DNA from: Synechocystis sp. PCC 7338
GTDB taxonomy: Bacteria; Cyanobacteriota; Cyanobacteriia; Cyanobacteriales; Microcystaceae
Reading direction: 5' to 3'
Assembly (NCBI RefSeq): GCF_018282115.1
Contig: NZ_CP054306.1
Span: 186,001-250,000 of the forward strand
DNA: 64,000 bases
Under the pieces are notes generated by a model, which was not told where the DNA came from, did no database searches, and was given only the letters and a program-made list of their open reading frames with translations. Of this stretch, positions 20,251-28,086 are shown in pieces; positions within the stretch are counted from its first letter, which is position 1, and every line of letters begins with the position of its first letter. Both the position numbers and the translations under genes were made by a program.

Positions 20251-20661
20251 ATGACGTTAACAGTACGGGTAATCACACCGGATAAGGTGGTTTGGGATGA
20301 GGAAGTGCAGGAACTAATTTTGCCCAGCACCACCGGCCAACTGGGTATCCTCAGCAACCACGCTCCCCTACTCACCGCTCTGGAAATTGGGGTAATGCGG
20401 GTGCGCCCCGGTAAGGACTGGAAAAATATTGCAGTCATGGGGGGCTTTGCCGAGGTGGAAAATAACGAAGTGAAAGTATTGGTCAATGGGGCCGATTTGG
20501 GCACAGAGATCGATGCTGAATCGGCCCGCCAAGCCTACACCGAAGCCCAAAGTGCCTTGGAAGAAGCCAACCGGGGGGAAGATAAACCCAATCAACTGAA
20601 AGCTTCTAACAATTACAAAAAAGCTCGGGCTCGCCTGCAAGCGGCCGGTGGCGCTGTCTAG
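20251..20661 (+). CDS. atpC: F-type ATP synthase subunit epsilon
   Basis: A 136-residue subunit of the central stalk, which couples rotation to catalysis and can restrain ATP hydrolysis. The N-terminal beta sandwich reads [20 protein letters not shown]... [20 protein letters not shown], and the C-terminal helices are [20 protein letters not shown] and [10 protein letters not shown]. An upstream GTG/ATG-like extension exists, but the ATG at 20251 gives the family's normal start (MTLTVRVI). Confidence 0.95.
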   Translation: MTLTVRVITPDKVVWDEEVQELILPSTTGQLGILSNHAPLLTALEIGVMRVRPGKDWKNIAVMGGFAEVENNEVKVLVNGADLGTEIDAESARQAYTEAQSALEEANRGEDKPNQLKASNNYKKARARLQAAGGAV

Positions 20662-20718
20662 TTGCGACGGTTGTCGTTGGTCGACACAATGGCCCAACCC
20701 GGCTTGGTTAGTCAAAGT

Positions 20719-20759
20719 CTTCCCAGTGTTAAAGCACTGTTAGCATTGGGGAGGCTTTT
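20719..20759 (+). terminator. Rho-independent terminator of atpB-atpC
   Basis: A ten-base-pair stem (CTTCCCAGTG with CATTGGGGAG, two wobble pairs), a 15-base loop, then GCTTTTG. It lies about 60 bases after the epsilon stop. Confidence 0.65.
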
Positions 20760-20860
20760 GCCTTGGTACTAGTCACCGTTTTTGCTTCTGCCCCAGCCCC
20801 ACGACAGATTTAACCGATAACCAATGGGGACTGTGGATACCCGATCGCCTTGTTTGCCCT

Positions 20861-22378
20861 ATGAAAAATCCTTGGAAAACCCCCAAAACAGTGGCCCCTA
20901 GCCCCAATCCCTGGCAACGGTTCGTCCTGGTGGCCACCTTGGTAATGGCGATCGTCGCTTTTAGCAATCTTTCCCTGGCTCCCGCCATTGCGAGGGACCT
21001 GGGAGCCCAGCCCAAAACCCATGACCAGTTAACCTTTCCTCCCCTGCCGGAAATCAATCTGCCGGAATACGAACGTTACACTCTGCCCAACGGTTTGGTG
21101 GTCTATCTCATGCCTGACCGGAGACTGCCCCTGGTATCGGGGTCGGTGGTAATGCGGGCAGGATCCCGCTGGGAACCGCCGGATCAGGTGGGGTTAGCCC
21201 AATTGACGGGCACCACTATGCGCTTGGGAGGCACAGAGCAGTACTCTCCAGCCCAACTGAATAATTTATTGGAGCAAAAGGCCGCTGCCATTGAAACCAG
21301 CATTGGCACCGCCTCTGGCTCTGCTAGTTTTTCTTCCCTGGGTAAGGACTTTGACTTGGTGTTTGACCTCTTTGCCCAAGTTCTCCAAACCCCAGCCTTT
21401 GACAAAGCCCAAATTGCCCTGGCCAAAAACCAACTGCGGGGAAGCATTGCCCGTCGCAACGACGACCCTGGGGATATTGCCAGCCGAGAATTTAGCAAAA
21501 TGCTCTACGGCCCCACCAGCCCCTACGCCCGCACGGTGGAGTATCAAACCTTAGCCAATATTGACCGCCAGGATATTGTTGATTTTCATCAACGCTACGT
21601 CCGTCCAGACCAGATGATTTTAGGTATTGTGGGGGATTTCGACGGGGAAACCATCAAGCAAACCATTGCGGAAAAATTTGGTAATTGGCAAGTACCAGGA
21701 ACGGCTCCCCAGTTAACTCCCCCCAGCGCCAGCCAAGTTAATGACAGTGAAGTTTTTTTAGTTAATTTGCCCCACGTTACCCAGAGCAATGTGCTTTTGG
21801 GGCAAATTGGCGGCATGGTAGACAGCCCTGATTACGCCGCCTTGTCGGTGATGAATGGGGTGCTGGGTGGTTTTGCCGGCAGATTATTTAACAATATCCG
21901 TTCTACCCAGGGCTTAGCCTATAGCGTTTCCGGTAGTTGGCAGGCCCGCTATGACTATCCCGGTTACTTCCTGGCTGGGGGCCCTACCCGCACGGAAACC
22001 ACGGTGCAGTTTCTCCAATCCCTGTTACAAGAGTTTGAAAAGTTACGCATCACCGAAGTGAGCCCCGAGGAATTGGCCTATGCCAAGGACTCAATTTTGA
22101 ATTCCTTTGTCTTTAATTTTGAAAGACCGGGGCAAACCCTTTCCCGTTTGATGACCTACGAGTATTACGGTTATCCAGATGATTTTATTTTTACCTATCA
22201 ACAGGCGGTGATGGGCACCACGGTGGAAGACGTACAACGGGTGGCGGCCAAGTATCTCCGCCCCGAACAGATGATTGCGGTTATTGTGGGTCAAGGCGAT
22301 CGCCTAAAGGATGAATTAGAAGCCCTAGACCGGCGGGTGGAAATGTTGGAAATTGCCATTCCCGAAGCTAGCAGCTAA
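20861..22378 (+). CDS. M16 peptidase homologue without the zinc motif
   Basis: A 505-residue exported or membrane-anchored protein. A hydrophobic segment (about residues 21-43, RFVLVATLVMAIVAFSNLSL) ends near PAIARD. Two M16 (pitrilysin / processing-peptidase) domains follow. The HxxEH zinc-binding motif of active members is expected near residue 114, but the sequence reads QLTGT in VGLAQLTGTTM. It is therefore probably non-catalytic, or the partner subunit of another M16 protein. The C-terminal half keeps the R/Y signature (GGFAGRLFNNIRSTQGLAYSV). In PCC 6803 this place holds the gene called ymxG (slr1331), from memory. Confidence 0.85.
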   Translation: MKNPWKTPKTVAPSPNPWQRFVLVATLVMAIVAFSNLSLAPAIARDLGAQPKTHDQLTFPPLPEINLPEYERYTLPNGLVVYLMPDRRLPLVSGSVVMRAGSRWEPPDQVGLAQLTGTTMRLGGTEQYSPAQLNNLLEQKAAAIETSIGTASGSASFSSLGKDFDLVFDLFAQVLQTPAFDKAQIALAKNQLRGSIARRNDDPGDIASREFSKMLYGPTSPYARTVEYQTLANIDRQDIVDFHQRYVRPDQMILGIVGDFDGETIKQTIAEKFGNWQVPGTAPQLTPPSASQVNDSEVFLVNLPHVTQSNVLLGQIGGMVDSPDYAALSVMNGVLGGFAGRLFNNIRSTQGLAYSVSGSWQARYDYPGYFLAGGPTRTETTVQFLQSLLQEFEKLRITEVSPEELAYAKDSILNSFVFNFERPGQTLSRLMTYEYYGYPDDFIFTYQQAVMGTTVEDVQRVAAKYLRPEQMIAVIVGQGDRLKDELEALDRRVEMLEIAIPEASS

Positions 22379-22385
22379 TCGGGCC

Positions 22386-23582
22386 ATGGAAGGACGGGGG
22401 AAACAAAAAACGGTTCCAATAGATGCTCCAGCCATGGAGGTGGTAGTTACGGGCCTGGCCCTGGACACTGCCCTGGGCGATCAATCACAAACCTGGGGGA
22501 AGTTGTTACAGGGACAAACGGCCATCAAGCCCAAGCAACCCTTTACTAACTTGCCACCGTCACCTTTGGCACTCCAGGGATATTATCCCCGTTCCCTGGG
22601 GCAATTGGTGCCGCCATTAGTCCAGGCCGCCATGGATGATGCCCAACTTGATCCCATGGAAGAACCCTGGGGTGTGGCGATCGGTTCTAGTCGAGCCGGC
22701 CAAGGCCATTGGGAAGATTGGATTGGCGCTAATACTAAGCCCCCGGTGGTGCCTAACTTTGGGCTGGTGGACTGGTGGCAGACCTTACCCGATCAGGCCG
22801 CCCGTCTCGCAGCTCAACTTTTGCAAGAAGTAACAGTAATGCAATGTCCCATGGCCGCCTGTGCCACTGGATTATGGGCGATCGCCCAGGGAGTGGAGTT
22901 AATTAGAACAGGCCATTGCCAACGGGTTTTAGCCGGAGCAGTGGAAGCGCCCATCACACCGCTCACATTGGCTGGTTTTAGGAAAATGGCCACGCTAGCT
23001 CCGGATGGTTGTTATCCCTTTGATCGCCAGCGCGAGGGTTTAGTGTTGGGGGAAGGGGGAGCTTTGTTGGTGTTGGAAACTCGAGAATTAGCTGAAAGGA
23101 GAAACGCGAGAATTTACGGTGAAATTTTGGGTTGGGGCTTTAGTTGTGATGCTCTCCATCGCAGCACCCCCGCCTTTGATAACCGCAGTGCCCAAAAAGC
23201 AGTTAAACATTGCCTTGCCCGTAGTGGTTTAACCCCAGAGAAAATTGACTTGATTCATCCCCACGGCACCGGTACCTTTTTTAATGATCAGCGGGAAGCT
23301 GCCTTAATTCAGGCCATATTCGCACCCAACACGCCAATCACCTCCACCAAAGGGGCCACTGGTCATACCCTGGGGGCTTCCGGGGCGATCGCCGTGGCCT
23401 TAACATTACTGAGCCTTTACCGACAACAATTACCCCCCTGTGTTGGTTTGATCACACCGGAATTTCCCCTGAACTTTACCAAGGTTGAATCAACTCAGCA
23501 TTTAACTAAACCTTTGCGCCATGGACTCTGCCTCAGTTTTGGCTTTGGGGGGCAAAATGGGGCGATCGCCGTAGGGGCATAG
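22386..23582 (+). CDS. Beta-ketoacyl-ACP synthase (FabF/KAS II-like)
   Basis: A condensing enzyme of about 398 residues that extends acyl chains on acyl carrier protein. The Cys-His-His triad is complete: Cys159 in MAACATGLWAIAQG, His in HPHGTGTFFND and His in KGATGHTLGASGA, with the FGFGGQN loop near the end. It is shorter and more divergent than housekeeping FabF, so it may be a second, specialised copy. Two starts are possible: ATG at 22386 and ATG at 22434, the latter opening MEVVVTG as in most relatives. It follows the M16 gene by about seven bases. Confidence 0.85.
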   Translation: MEGRGKQKTVPIDAPAMEVVVTGLALDTALGDQSQTWGKLLQGQTAIKPKQPFTNLPPSPLALQGYYPRSLGQLVPPLVQAAMDDAQLDPMEEPWGVAIGSSRAGQGHWEDWIGANTKPPVVPNFGLVDWWQTLPDQAARLAAQLLQEVTVMQCPMAACATGLWAIAQGVELIRTGHCQRVLAGAVEAPITPLTLAGFRKMATLAPDGCYPFDRQREGLVLGEGGALLVLETRELAERRNARIYGEILGWGFSCDALHRSTPAFDNRSAQKAVKHCLARSGLTPEKIDLIHPHGTGTFFNDQREAALIQAIFAPNTPITSTKGATGHTLGASGAIAVALTLLSLYRQQLPPCVGLITPEFPLNFTKVESTQHLTKPLRHGLCLSFGFGGQNGAIAVGA

Positions 23583-23617
23583 TCTTATCAATAAAATGAA
23601 CCGGACGTCAAGTCTCA

Positions 23618-23646
23618 TTGACAAAAATTAACATTATGTTTACTAT
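23618..23646 (+). promoter_or_regulatory. Consensus sigma-70 promoter
   Basis: A perfect TTGACA at 23618-23623, a 17-base spacer and TACTAT at 23641-23646. Transcription would begin near 23653 and cannot serve fabF (upstream) or hoxH (opposite strand). It is paired with the terminator at 23755-23784. Confidence 0.7.
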
Positions 23647-23661
23647 AAGGAAGATAAGGCT

Positions 23662-23736
23662 ATGGAAACCCGACAGAATTCCTTTGCAAGAACTATTAAG
23701 GGCACGGGTTCTAGGGGTTTCGGTACCTTCCATTGA
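23662..23736 (+). CDS. Possible 24-residue small protein (or structured RNA)
   Basis: A short reading frame from ATG to TGA encodes a basic, glycine-rich peptide beginning METRQNSFARTIKG and ending GFGTFH. It lies inside a transcription unit of about 132 bases set by a consensus promoter and a terminator. GGAAG lies eight bases before the ATG, but may overlap the transcription start. AAGG lies two bases before it, which is close. The same stretch can also fold: GAAACCC (23665-23671) pairs with GGGTTTC (23715-23721), enclosing AGAAC/GTTCT. It could therefore be a small protein, a small RNA or both. I recognise no homologue. Confidence 0.4.
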   Translation: METRQNSFARTIKGTGSRGFGTFH

Positions 23737-23754
23737 CATTGAGTTCTCCTAGAT

Positions 23755-23784
23755 ATGCCCTCGGTTATACCGGGGTATTTTTTT
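23755..23784 (+). terminator. Rho-independent terminator of the short transcript
   Basis: The stem ATGCCC-CGGT pairs with ACCGGGGTAT around a three-base loop, with one bulged T. A run of seven T follows. It reads on the plus strand and ends 32 bases before the hoxH stop. Confidence 0.7.
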
Positions 23785-23815
23785 GTCTAATTACGCCTGC
23801 TTTTTGTCCTGGCGA

Positions 23816-25240
23816 CTAGTCCCGCCGAATGGATTGAATTACTTCCCCCTGGGTGTTCACTAAATCAATCATCAATGGCATTTGCCCCGCCGCGTGGGTG
23901 GAACAACTAAGACAGGGATCATAGCAACGAATACCCGCCTCTACCCGGTTTAAAAAGCCTTCCTGCACATCATGATTGCGAATGTAATACTTGGCAATTT
24001 GAGCCACGGTTTTATTCATAGCCAAGTTATTGTTACCCGTGGCGATGATCAGATTAACTTTCTCAATCAGACCATTTTGATCCACTTTGTAATGGTGAAA
24101 TAGGGTTCCCCTGGGTGCTTCACTTACCCCCACTGCTTCGGTACAGTTAATTTCCGCCCTGGCTCGACAGTTTTTGGAAAAAATATCTGGATCATCCATC
24201 AACAATTCGATGGCTTCTAAACAGGCGAGGATTTCCACCAAACGGGCGTAGTGATAAAAGAAGGAAGACGTGGCTACGCCTCCAGCCCGTTGACGATATT
24301 CCTCTAATTCTCGGTCTGCTTCCGGGGTGCCAATATGATGACAAACATTAAGGCGGGCTAGGGGGCCAACCCGATAAATACCTTCGGGATAACCCAGGGG
24401 CTTATAGTAAGGAAATTTTAAATAGGACCATTTTTCCACCGACTCACCAATAAAATCAGCGTAATTATCTTCACTGAGATTATCGGCCACAATATTGCCT
24501 TCACTGTCGGTAAATCGCAAATGGCCACCGTAATGTTCCCATTCATTATTTTTGCCCACCAGCCCCATAAATAAAGAGGGAAATTGACCAAATTCCGCCA
24601 CTTCAGTTTGGAAGCGGTCTAGGAGATTTTTAAACAAATTTAGAGCGACATAAATGGTCTCTTTTGCCTCCGGTAAACGTTCCACAATCCACTGCCTTCC
24701 TTCTGCAGACAAGGGCGATCGTACTCCCCCAGGCACAGACCAAGCGGAGTGGATTTTCTTGGCTCCTAAAAGTTCAATCACTGTCTGGCCAAATTGTCGT
24801 AAACGGATGCCGGCCCTAGCTAAATCGGGATCAGCGGCGATTAAGCCAAACACATTCCGGGTAGCGGGGTCACTGTCCCAACCAAGCAGAAAATCAGGAC
24901 TGCTGAGATGGAAAAAACTAAGGGCATGGGATTGGGTAATTTGCCCCAAATTCATTAACCGTCGTAGTTTTTCGCCAGCCGGAGGGATCTGCACCGCCAG
25001 TAACTTGTCCCCGGTTTTAGCTGCACAAAGGAGATGGCTCACAGGGCAAATGCCACAAATGCGGGCGGTAATACCGGCCATTTCCCACATGGGGCGGCCT
25101 TCACAGAATTTCTCAAAGCCCCGATACTCCACCACATGGAAGCGGACATCATCGACGTTGCCTTGGTCATTGAGAAAAATAGAGATTTTAGCGTGGCCTT
25201 CAATGCGGGTAACGGGATCAATAACAATAGTTTTAGACAT
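23816..25240 (-). CDS. hoxH: Bidirectional NiFe hydrogenase large subunit
   Basis: A 474-residue subunit carrying the NiFe active site of the bidirectional, NAD(P)-linked hydrogenase. The four nickel-binding cysteines are in [10 protein letters not shown] near the N terminus and DPCLSCSTH near the C terminus. The 25 residues after that last His are the extension normally removed by a maturation protease (HoxW) once nickel is inserted; hoxW is not in this window. It is the last gene of the hox operon, separated from hoxY by a toxin-antitoxin pair. Confidence 0.97.
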   Translation of the reverse strand: MSKTIVIDPVTRIEGHAKISIFLNDQGNVDDVRFHVVEYRGFEKFCEGRPMWEMAGITARICGICPVSHLLCAAKTGDKLLAVQIPPAGEKLRRLMNLGQITQSHALSFFHLSSPDFLLGWDSDPATRNVFGLIAADPDLARAGIRLRQFGQTVIELLGAKKIHSAWSVPGGVRSPLSAEGRQWIVERLPEAKETIYVALNLFKNLLDRFQTEVAEFGQFPSLFMGLVGKNNEWEHYGGHLRFTDSEGNIVADNLSEDNYADFIGESVEKWSYLKFPYYKPLGYPEGIYRVGPLARLNVCHHIGTPEADRELEEYRQRAGGVATSSFFYHYARLVEILACLEAIELLMDDPDIFSKNCRARAEINCTEAVGVSEAPRGTLFHHYKVDQNGLIEKVNLIIATGNNNLAMNKTVAQIAKYYIRNHDVQEGFLNRVEAGIRCYDPCLSCSTHAAGQMPLMIDLVNTQGEVIQSIRRD

Positions 25241-25290
25241 GATAGTAAGTCAATTAATGTAATTTTTTTTGATATGATAACTGAACAAAA

Positions 25291-25719
25291 TTAACTGCTA
25301 TTAGTGGCAACTAATTTTATTCTAGGAAAATTTTGTTGTACGGAATTGAACAATTTTTTGTCACAAGTATAAAAATCTATCTTCATTTTTTCTGCTAAAG
25401 CTAAATAATGGGCATCGTAGGCGGCCGGCAATTGAAATCTTTCGGCGATCGCCAAAGCATCTTGGTGCAACTGGTCATACTCATAGATCTTGATGTTCAG
25501 TTTAAAAACAAGATTAAGTTTTTCTTGAGCGGAATCAATTTGCTTAAATCTCTGGAGACGGTGTAGGACATTACTGGCTTCGTAATAAATTAATTTAGGG
25601 GCGATAATAGTGTTGTTTTTTGTTTGCCACTCCCTCCACAACAACTGAGCTTTGTTAAAACTATCTTCCTTGGTAAGCAAAAGAATTAAAAAACTGTTGT
25701 CGATACAGATATTTACCAT
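25291..25719 (-). CDS. PIN-domain toxin inside the hox operon
   Basis: A 142-residue VapC-type PIN ribonuclease. The acidic residues are Asp7 in NICIDNSFLILLL, the Glu in KLIYYEASNVL, the Asp in LPAAYDAHYLALAEKM and the Asp in IDFYTCDKKLF. It follows its probable antitoxin by 32 bases. In PCC 6803 I recall sll1225 in the same place, between hoxY and hoxH. The pair could stabilise the operon or act as a stress response unit; the sequence does not decide. Confidence 0.85.
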   Translation of the reverse strand: MVNICIDNSFLILLLTKEDSFNKAQLLWREWQTKNNTIIAPKLIYYEASNVLHRLQRFKQIDSAQEKLNLVFKLNIKIYEYDQLHQDALAIAERFQLPAAYDAHYLALAEKMKIDFYTCDKKLFNSVQQNFPRIKLVATNSS

Positions 25720-25751
25720 TGAATTTAAACTAGTTTAATTATTAAACCTAA

Positions 25752-26012
25752 TCAAGATTGCCAAGTTTCTAGCAGCTGTTGGTCTCTTTCTTCTCGCATT
25801 TGATGAATAATTTCTGTAATAGAAAGCTCAATTTTTTTTCCTTGACGTACAGATAGATCTTTTTGTTTGCTAGCTTCAATCTCTTCTAAAACCTCTTCCC
25901 AATTATCTTTTTTTTCTTCTATTTGTTCTAGTTGACTCTTCAATAATTTTTGTTCCTCCGGGGAAAGACTCTGAATTATCTGAACCAAGGATTCTACCAA
26001 TTGAATATTCAT
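25752..26012 (-). CDS. Probable antitoxin of the hox-operon PIN toxin
   Basis: An 86-residue, highly charged, helical protein. Its N-terminal part (VESLVQIIQSLSPEEQKLLKSQL) is followed by a Glu/Lys-rich helix and a C-terminal segment (ITEIIHQMREERDQQ) typical of antitoxins that wrap a PIN toxin. No clear DNA-binding fold can be named. It is placed directly before the PIN gene and 50 bases after hoxY. In PCC 6803 this corresponds by position to ssl2420 (from memory). Confidence 0.75.
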   Translation of the reverse strand: MNIQLVESLVQIIQSLSPEEQKLLKSQLEQIEEKKDNWEEVLEEIEASKQKDLSVRQGKKIELSITEIIHQMREERDQQLLETWQS

Positions 26013-26062
26013 TGTTCAATCTCCTAAATACTGATTTTGCAAACCGTGGGAAAAACTTAATT

Positions 26063-26611
26063 TTAGCCAAACTTAATCATTGCCCGTCCCTCCATCAGAG
26101 GATATTCTCCATTTAATAGCGGCTCCAATGTTGCTCGAATGCGGTGGGCGTCGGGGGGACAACCGGGCATAAAAATATCCACTGGAATTACTTGGTGTAA
26201 GGGGACAACTTTGTCTAATAAGGGCGGGACAATGCCAGGTTCATCGGGTAGTTGGGGAGTGCCGTCCCCCAGTTCAATATAGGCTCGACGCAGAACCGGA
26301 TCGCTGCCTTTGAGCATATTGCGCATACCTGGGACATTGGCGGTTACAGCACAGTCGCCAAAGGAAATTACCACTTTCGTTTTTTTTCTCAACTCCAGGG
26401 CCAATTCTAAATTTTCTTCGTTGGCGATCGCCCCTTCCACTAGGCAAACATCAACGTTGTCGGGATATTCTTTTAAGTCACAACCAACGGGGCTGAAAAC
26501 CACATCCACTTTTTGGGCCAAATCGATTAACCATTCGTCCATATCCAGAAAGGACATATGACAACCGGAACAACCGGCGAGCCAAACAGTAGCAAAACGA
26601 ATTTTAGACAT
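26063..26611 (-). CDS. hoxY: Bidirectional NiFe hydrogenase small subunit
   Basis: A 182-residue iron-sulfur subunit that carries electrons between the NiFe centre and the diaphorase part. The cysteines of the proximal 4Fe-4S cluster are visible in [22 protein letters not shown] and MPGCPPDA. There is no twin-arginine signal, in keeping with a cytoplasmic enzyme. It starts 52 bases after hoxU ends. Confidence 0.96.
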   Translation of the reverse strand: MSKIRFATVWLAGCSGCHMSFLDMDEWLIDLAQKVDVVFSPVGCDLKEYPDNVDVCLVEGAIANEENLELALELRKKTKVVISFGDCAVTANVPGMRNMLKGSDPVLRRAYIELGDGTPQLPDEPGIVPPLLDKVVPLHQVIPVDIFMPGCPPDAHRIRATLEPLLNGEYPLMEGRAMIKFG

Positions 26612-26663
26612 ATTTTTAAGGTTTATTTAGGTTACTTTGGAAGCAAAAGTTAAGTTATGGAAA

Positions 26664-27380
26664 TTATCGAGTCCATTGCTGATCTTTACGGGCCGTAGCT
26701 AAAAATTCCACCTTACGGCGATCGCCAATTTTTTCAGCGGTGGTTTCTCCCTTGTGAAAAATAGAGCCAGTGGGACAAGCATCGACACATTTGCCACAGG
26801 AAGTGCAAGCATCCACCGTTCCCCAGGGCTGATTTAAACCGGAAATAATTTTGCATTCAGCCCCCCGGTAGGCCACATCCCAAACGTGAGCTCCTTCAAT
26901 TTCATCGCAAACCCGCACACAACGGGTACAGAGAATACAACGGTTATGATCAATGCCAAACATGGGATGGGATAAATCCACTTCTCGCTTGGGAAATTGA
27001 TATTTAAATCGGCTGTGATCCATGCCCACTGTAATGGCCATATCTTGCAATTCACAGTTGCCGTTAGCTACACAAATGGCGCAAACATGATTACCTTCAG
27101 AAAACAGTAATTCCACCGTCATACGTCGGTAATCTTGCAACTTTTCTGTGTTAGTGTGGACTACCATTTCTTCGCTGACAGCAGTAACGCAGGCGGGCAT
27201 TAACTTATTGGTGCCTTCCACTTCCACCATGCACAAACGACAGGCTGCCGCTTCCGAAATCCCTTCTAAATGGCAAAGGGTAGGAATGGGAACCCCTGCT
27301 TCTTTAGCCGCTTGCAAAATACTTGCACCTTCCTCAATGGCGATCGCCTTATCATCAATGGTTAAAGTAACAACAGACAT
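26664..27380 (-). CDS. hoxU: Hydrogenase diaphorase subunit HoxU
   Basis: A 238-residue iron-sulfur protein homologous to the N-terminal part of NuoG. An N-terminal 2Fe-2S domain has cysteines in PTLCHLEGISEAAACRLCMVE. A His/Cys cluster motif (HVCAICVANGNCELQ) follows, and then two 4Fe-4S motifs (CILCTRCVRVC and CTSCGKCVDACPTG). It passes electrons from HoxF to HoxY. It follows the Uma2 gene in the operon. Confidence 0.96.
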   Translation of the reverse strand: MSVVTLTIDDKAIAIEEGASILQAAKEAGVPIPTLCHLEGISEAAACRLCMVEVEGTNKLMPACVTAVSEEMVVHTNTEKLQDYRRMTVELLFSEGNHVCAICVANGNCELQDMAITVGMDHSRFKYQFPKREVDLSHPMFGIDHNRCILCTRCVRVCDEIEGAHVWDVAYRGAECKIISGLNQPWGTVDACTSCGKCVDACPTGSIFHKGETTAEKIGDRRKVEFLATARKDQQWTR

Positions 27381-27407
27381 TGGCCAAAAACTCCTCTGAA
27401 AAATAAA

Positions 27408-28046
27408 TTAACTAAATTGTTGAAGTAGCCAACGCATGACTTCCCCATGATTCGTTTGGCGTGTTTTTTGCAACGCCTCTTCCAAAACAGCTAAATTTAA
27501 TCCAGGTAAAACCAAAGATTCTCGAATTTGGTAGCTCCCTTGATTTTCCATTTTAAACCCCAGAATTTTAGTGGCGTTCACATCCACAATCCAATATTCT
27601 TTAACGCCTAACTCTTCATAAAGTAGCCGTTTTTTTCCTTGATCATCAGCTAAGGAAGTATTGGCAATTTCGATAACCAAATCTGGGGGAGGATAATCAT
27701 TTAAATTGACAATACCCGTTCCAGAGGGGATAGCCATAGCATTATCCCCCACATGGCAAGAAATGTCGGGTTGTACCTCCCATTGACTAGGTTTACGGTA
27801 ACTGCAGGTATCTCTAATCGTTACCGGAATATTTTTTAAGGCAACATAGAGACTGAGAGCACCATTCACAAGGCCATGATCTCCGGCATGATCGCTGCTA
27901 ATAGGGGACATTTCTATCCTCAACTGGTTCTGATAGTAGTAAAATTTTCCCTTTTGGTAATCAGGGTTTTCGGTAGCTTGGATAAATTCTTGCCAAGTGG
28001 CTTTAGTCCAAATATCACTTTTGATGGGAGCAGTTAAAACATTCAT
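27408..28046 (-). CDS. Uma2 family (DUF820) protein in the hox operon
   Basis: A 212-residue Uma2 protein inserted between hoxF and hoxU on the same strand, with 40 bases to hoxF and 27 to hoxU. The PD-(D/E)XK-like core is visible: VQPDISCHVG, PPDLVIEIANTSLADD and KRLLYEELGVKEYWIVDV. It has no known role in hydrogenase function. In PCC 6803 sll1222 occupies this position (from memory), so the arrangement is inherited rather than a recent insertion. Confidence 0.85.
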   Translation of the reverse strand: MNVLTAPIKSDIWTKATWQEFIQATENPDYQKGKFYYYQNQLRIEMSPISSDHAGDHGLVNGALSLYVALKNIPVTIRDTCSYRKPSQWEVQPDISCHVGDNAMAIPSGTGIVNLNDYPPPDLVIEIANTSLADDQGKKRLLYEELGVKEYWIVDVNATKILGFKMENQGSYQIRESLVLPGLNLAVLEEALQKTRQTNHGEVMRWLLQQFS

Positions 28047-28086
28047 GGCGTTTTAGAAAGGGTAAATGAGTGGATAAATTACCGAA

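Noticed and set aside
23653-23784. Signal-recognition-particle RNA or 6S RNA as identity of the short transcript
   Set aside because: The conserved SRP loop bases and the large central bubble of 6S RNA are absent.
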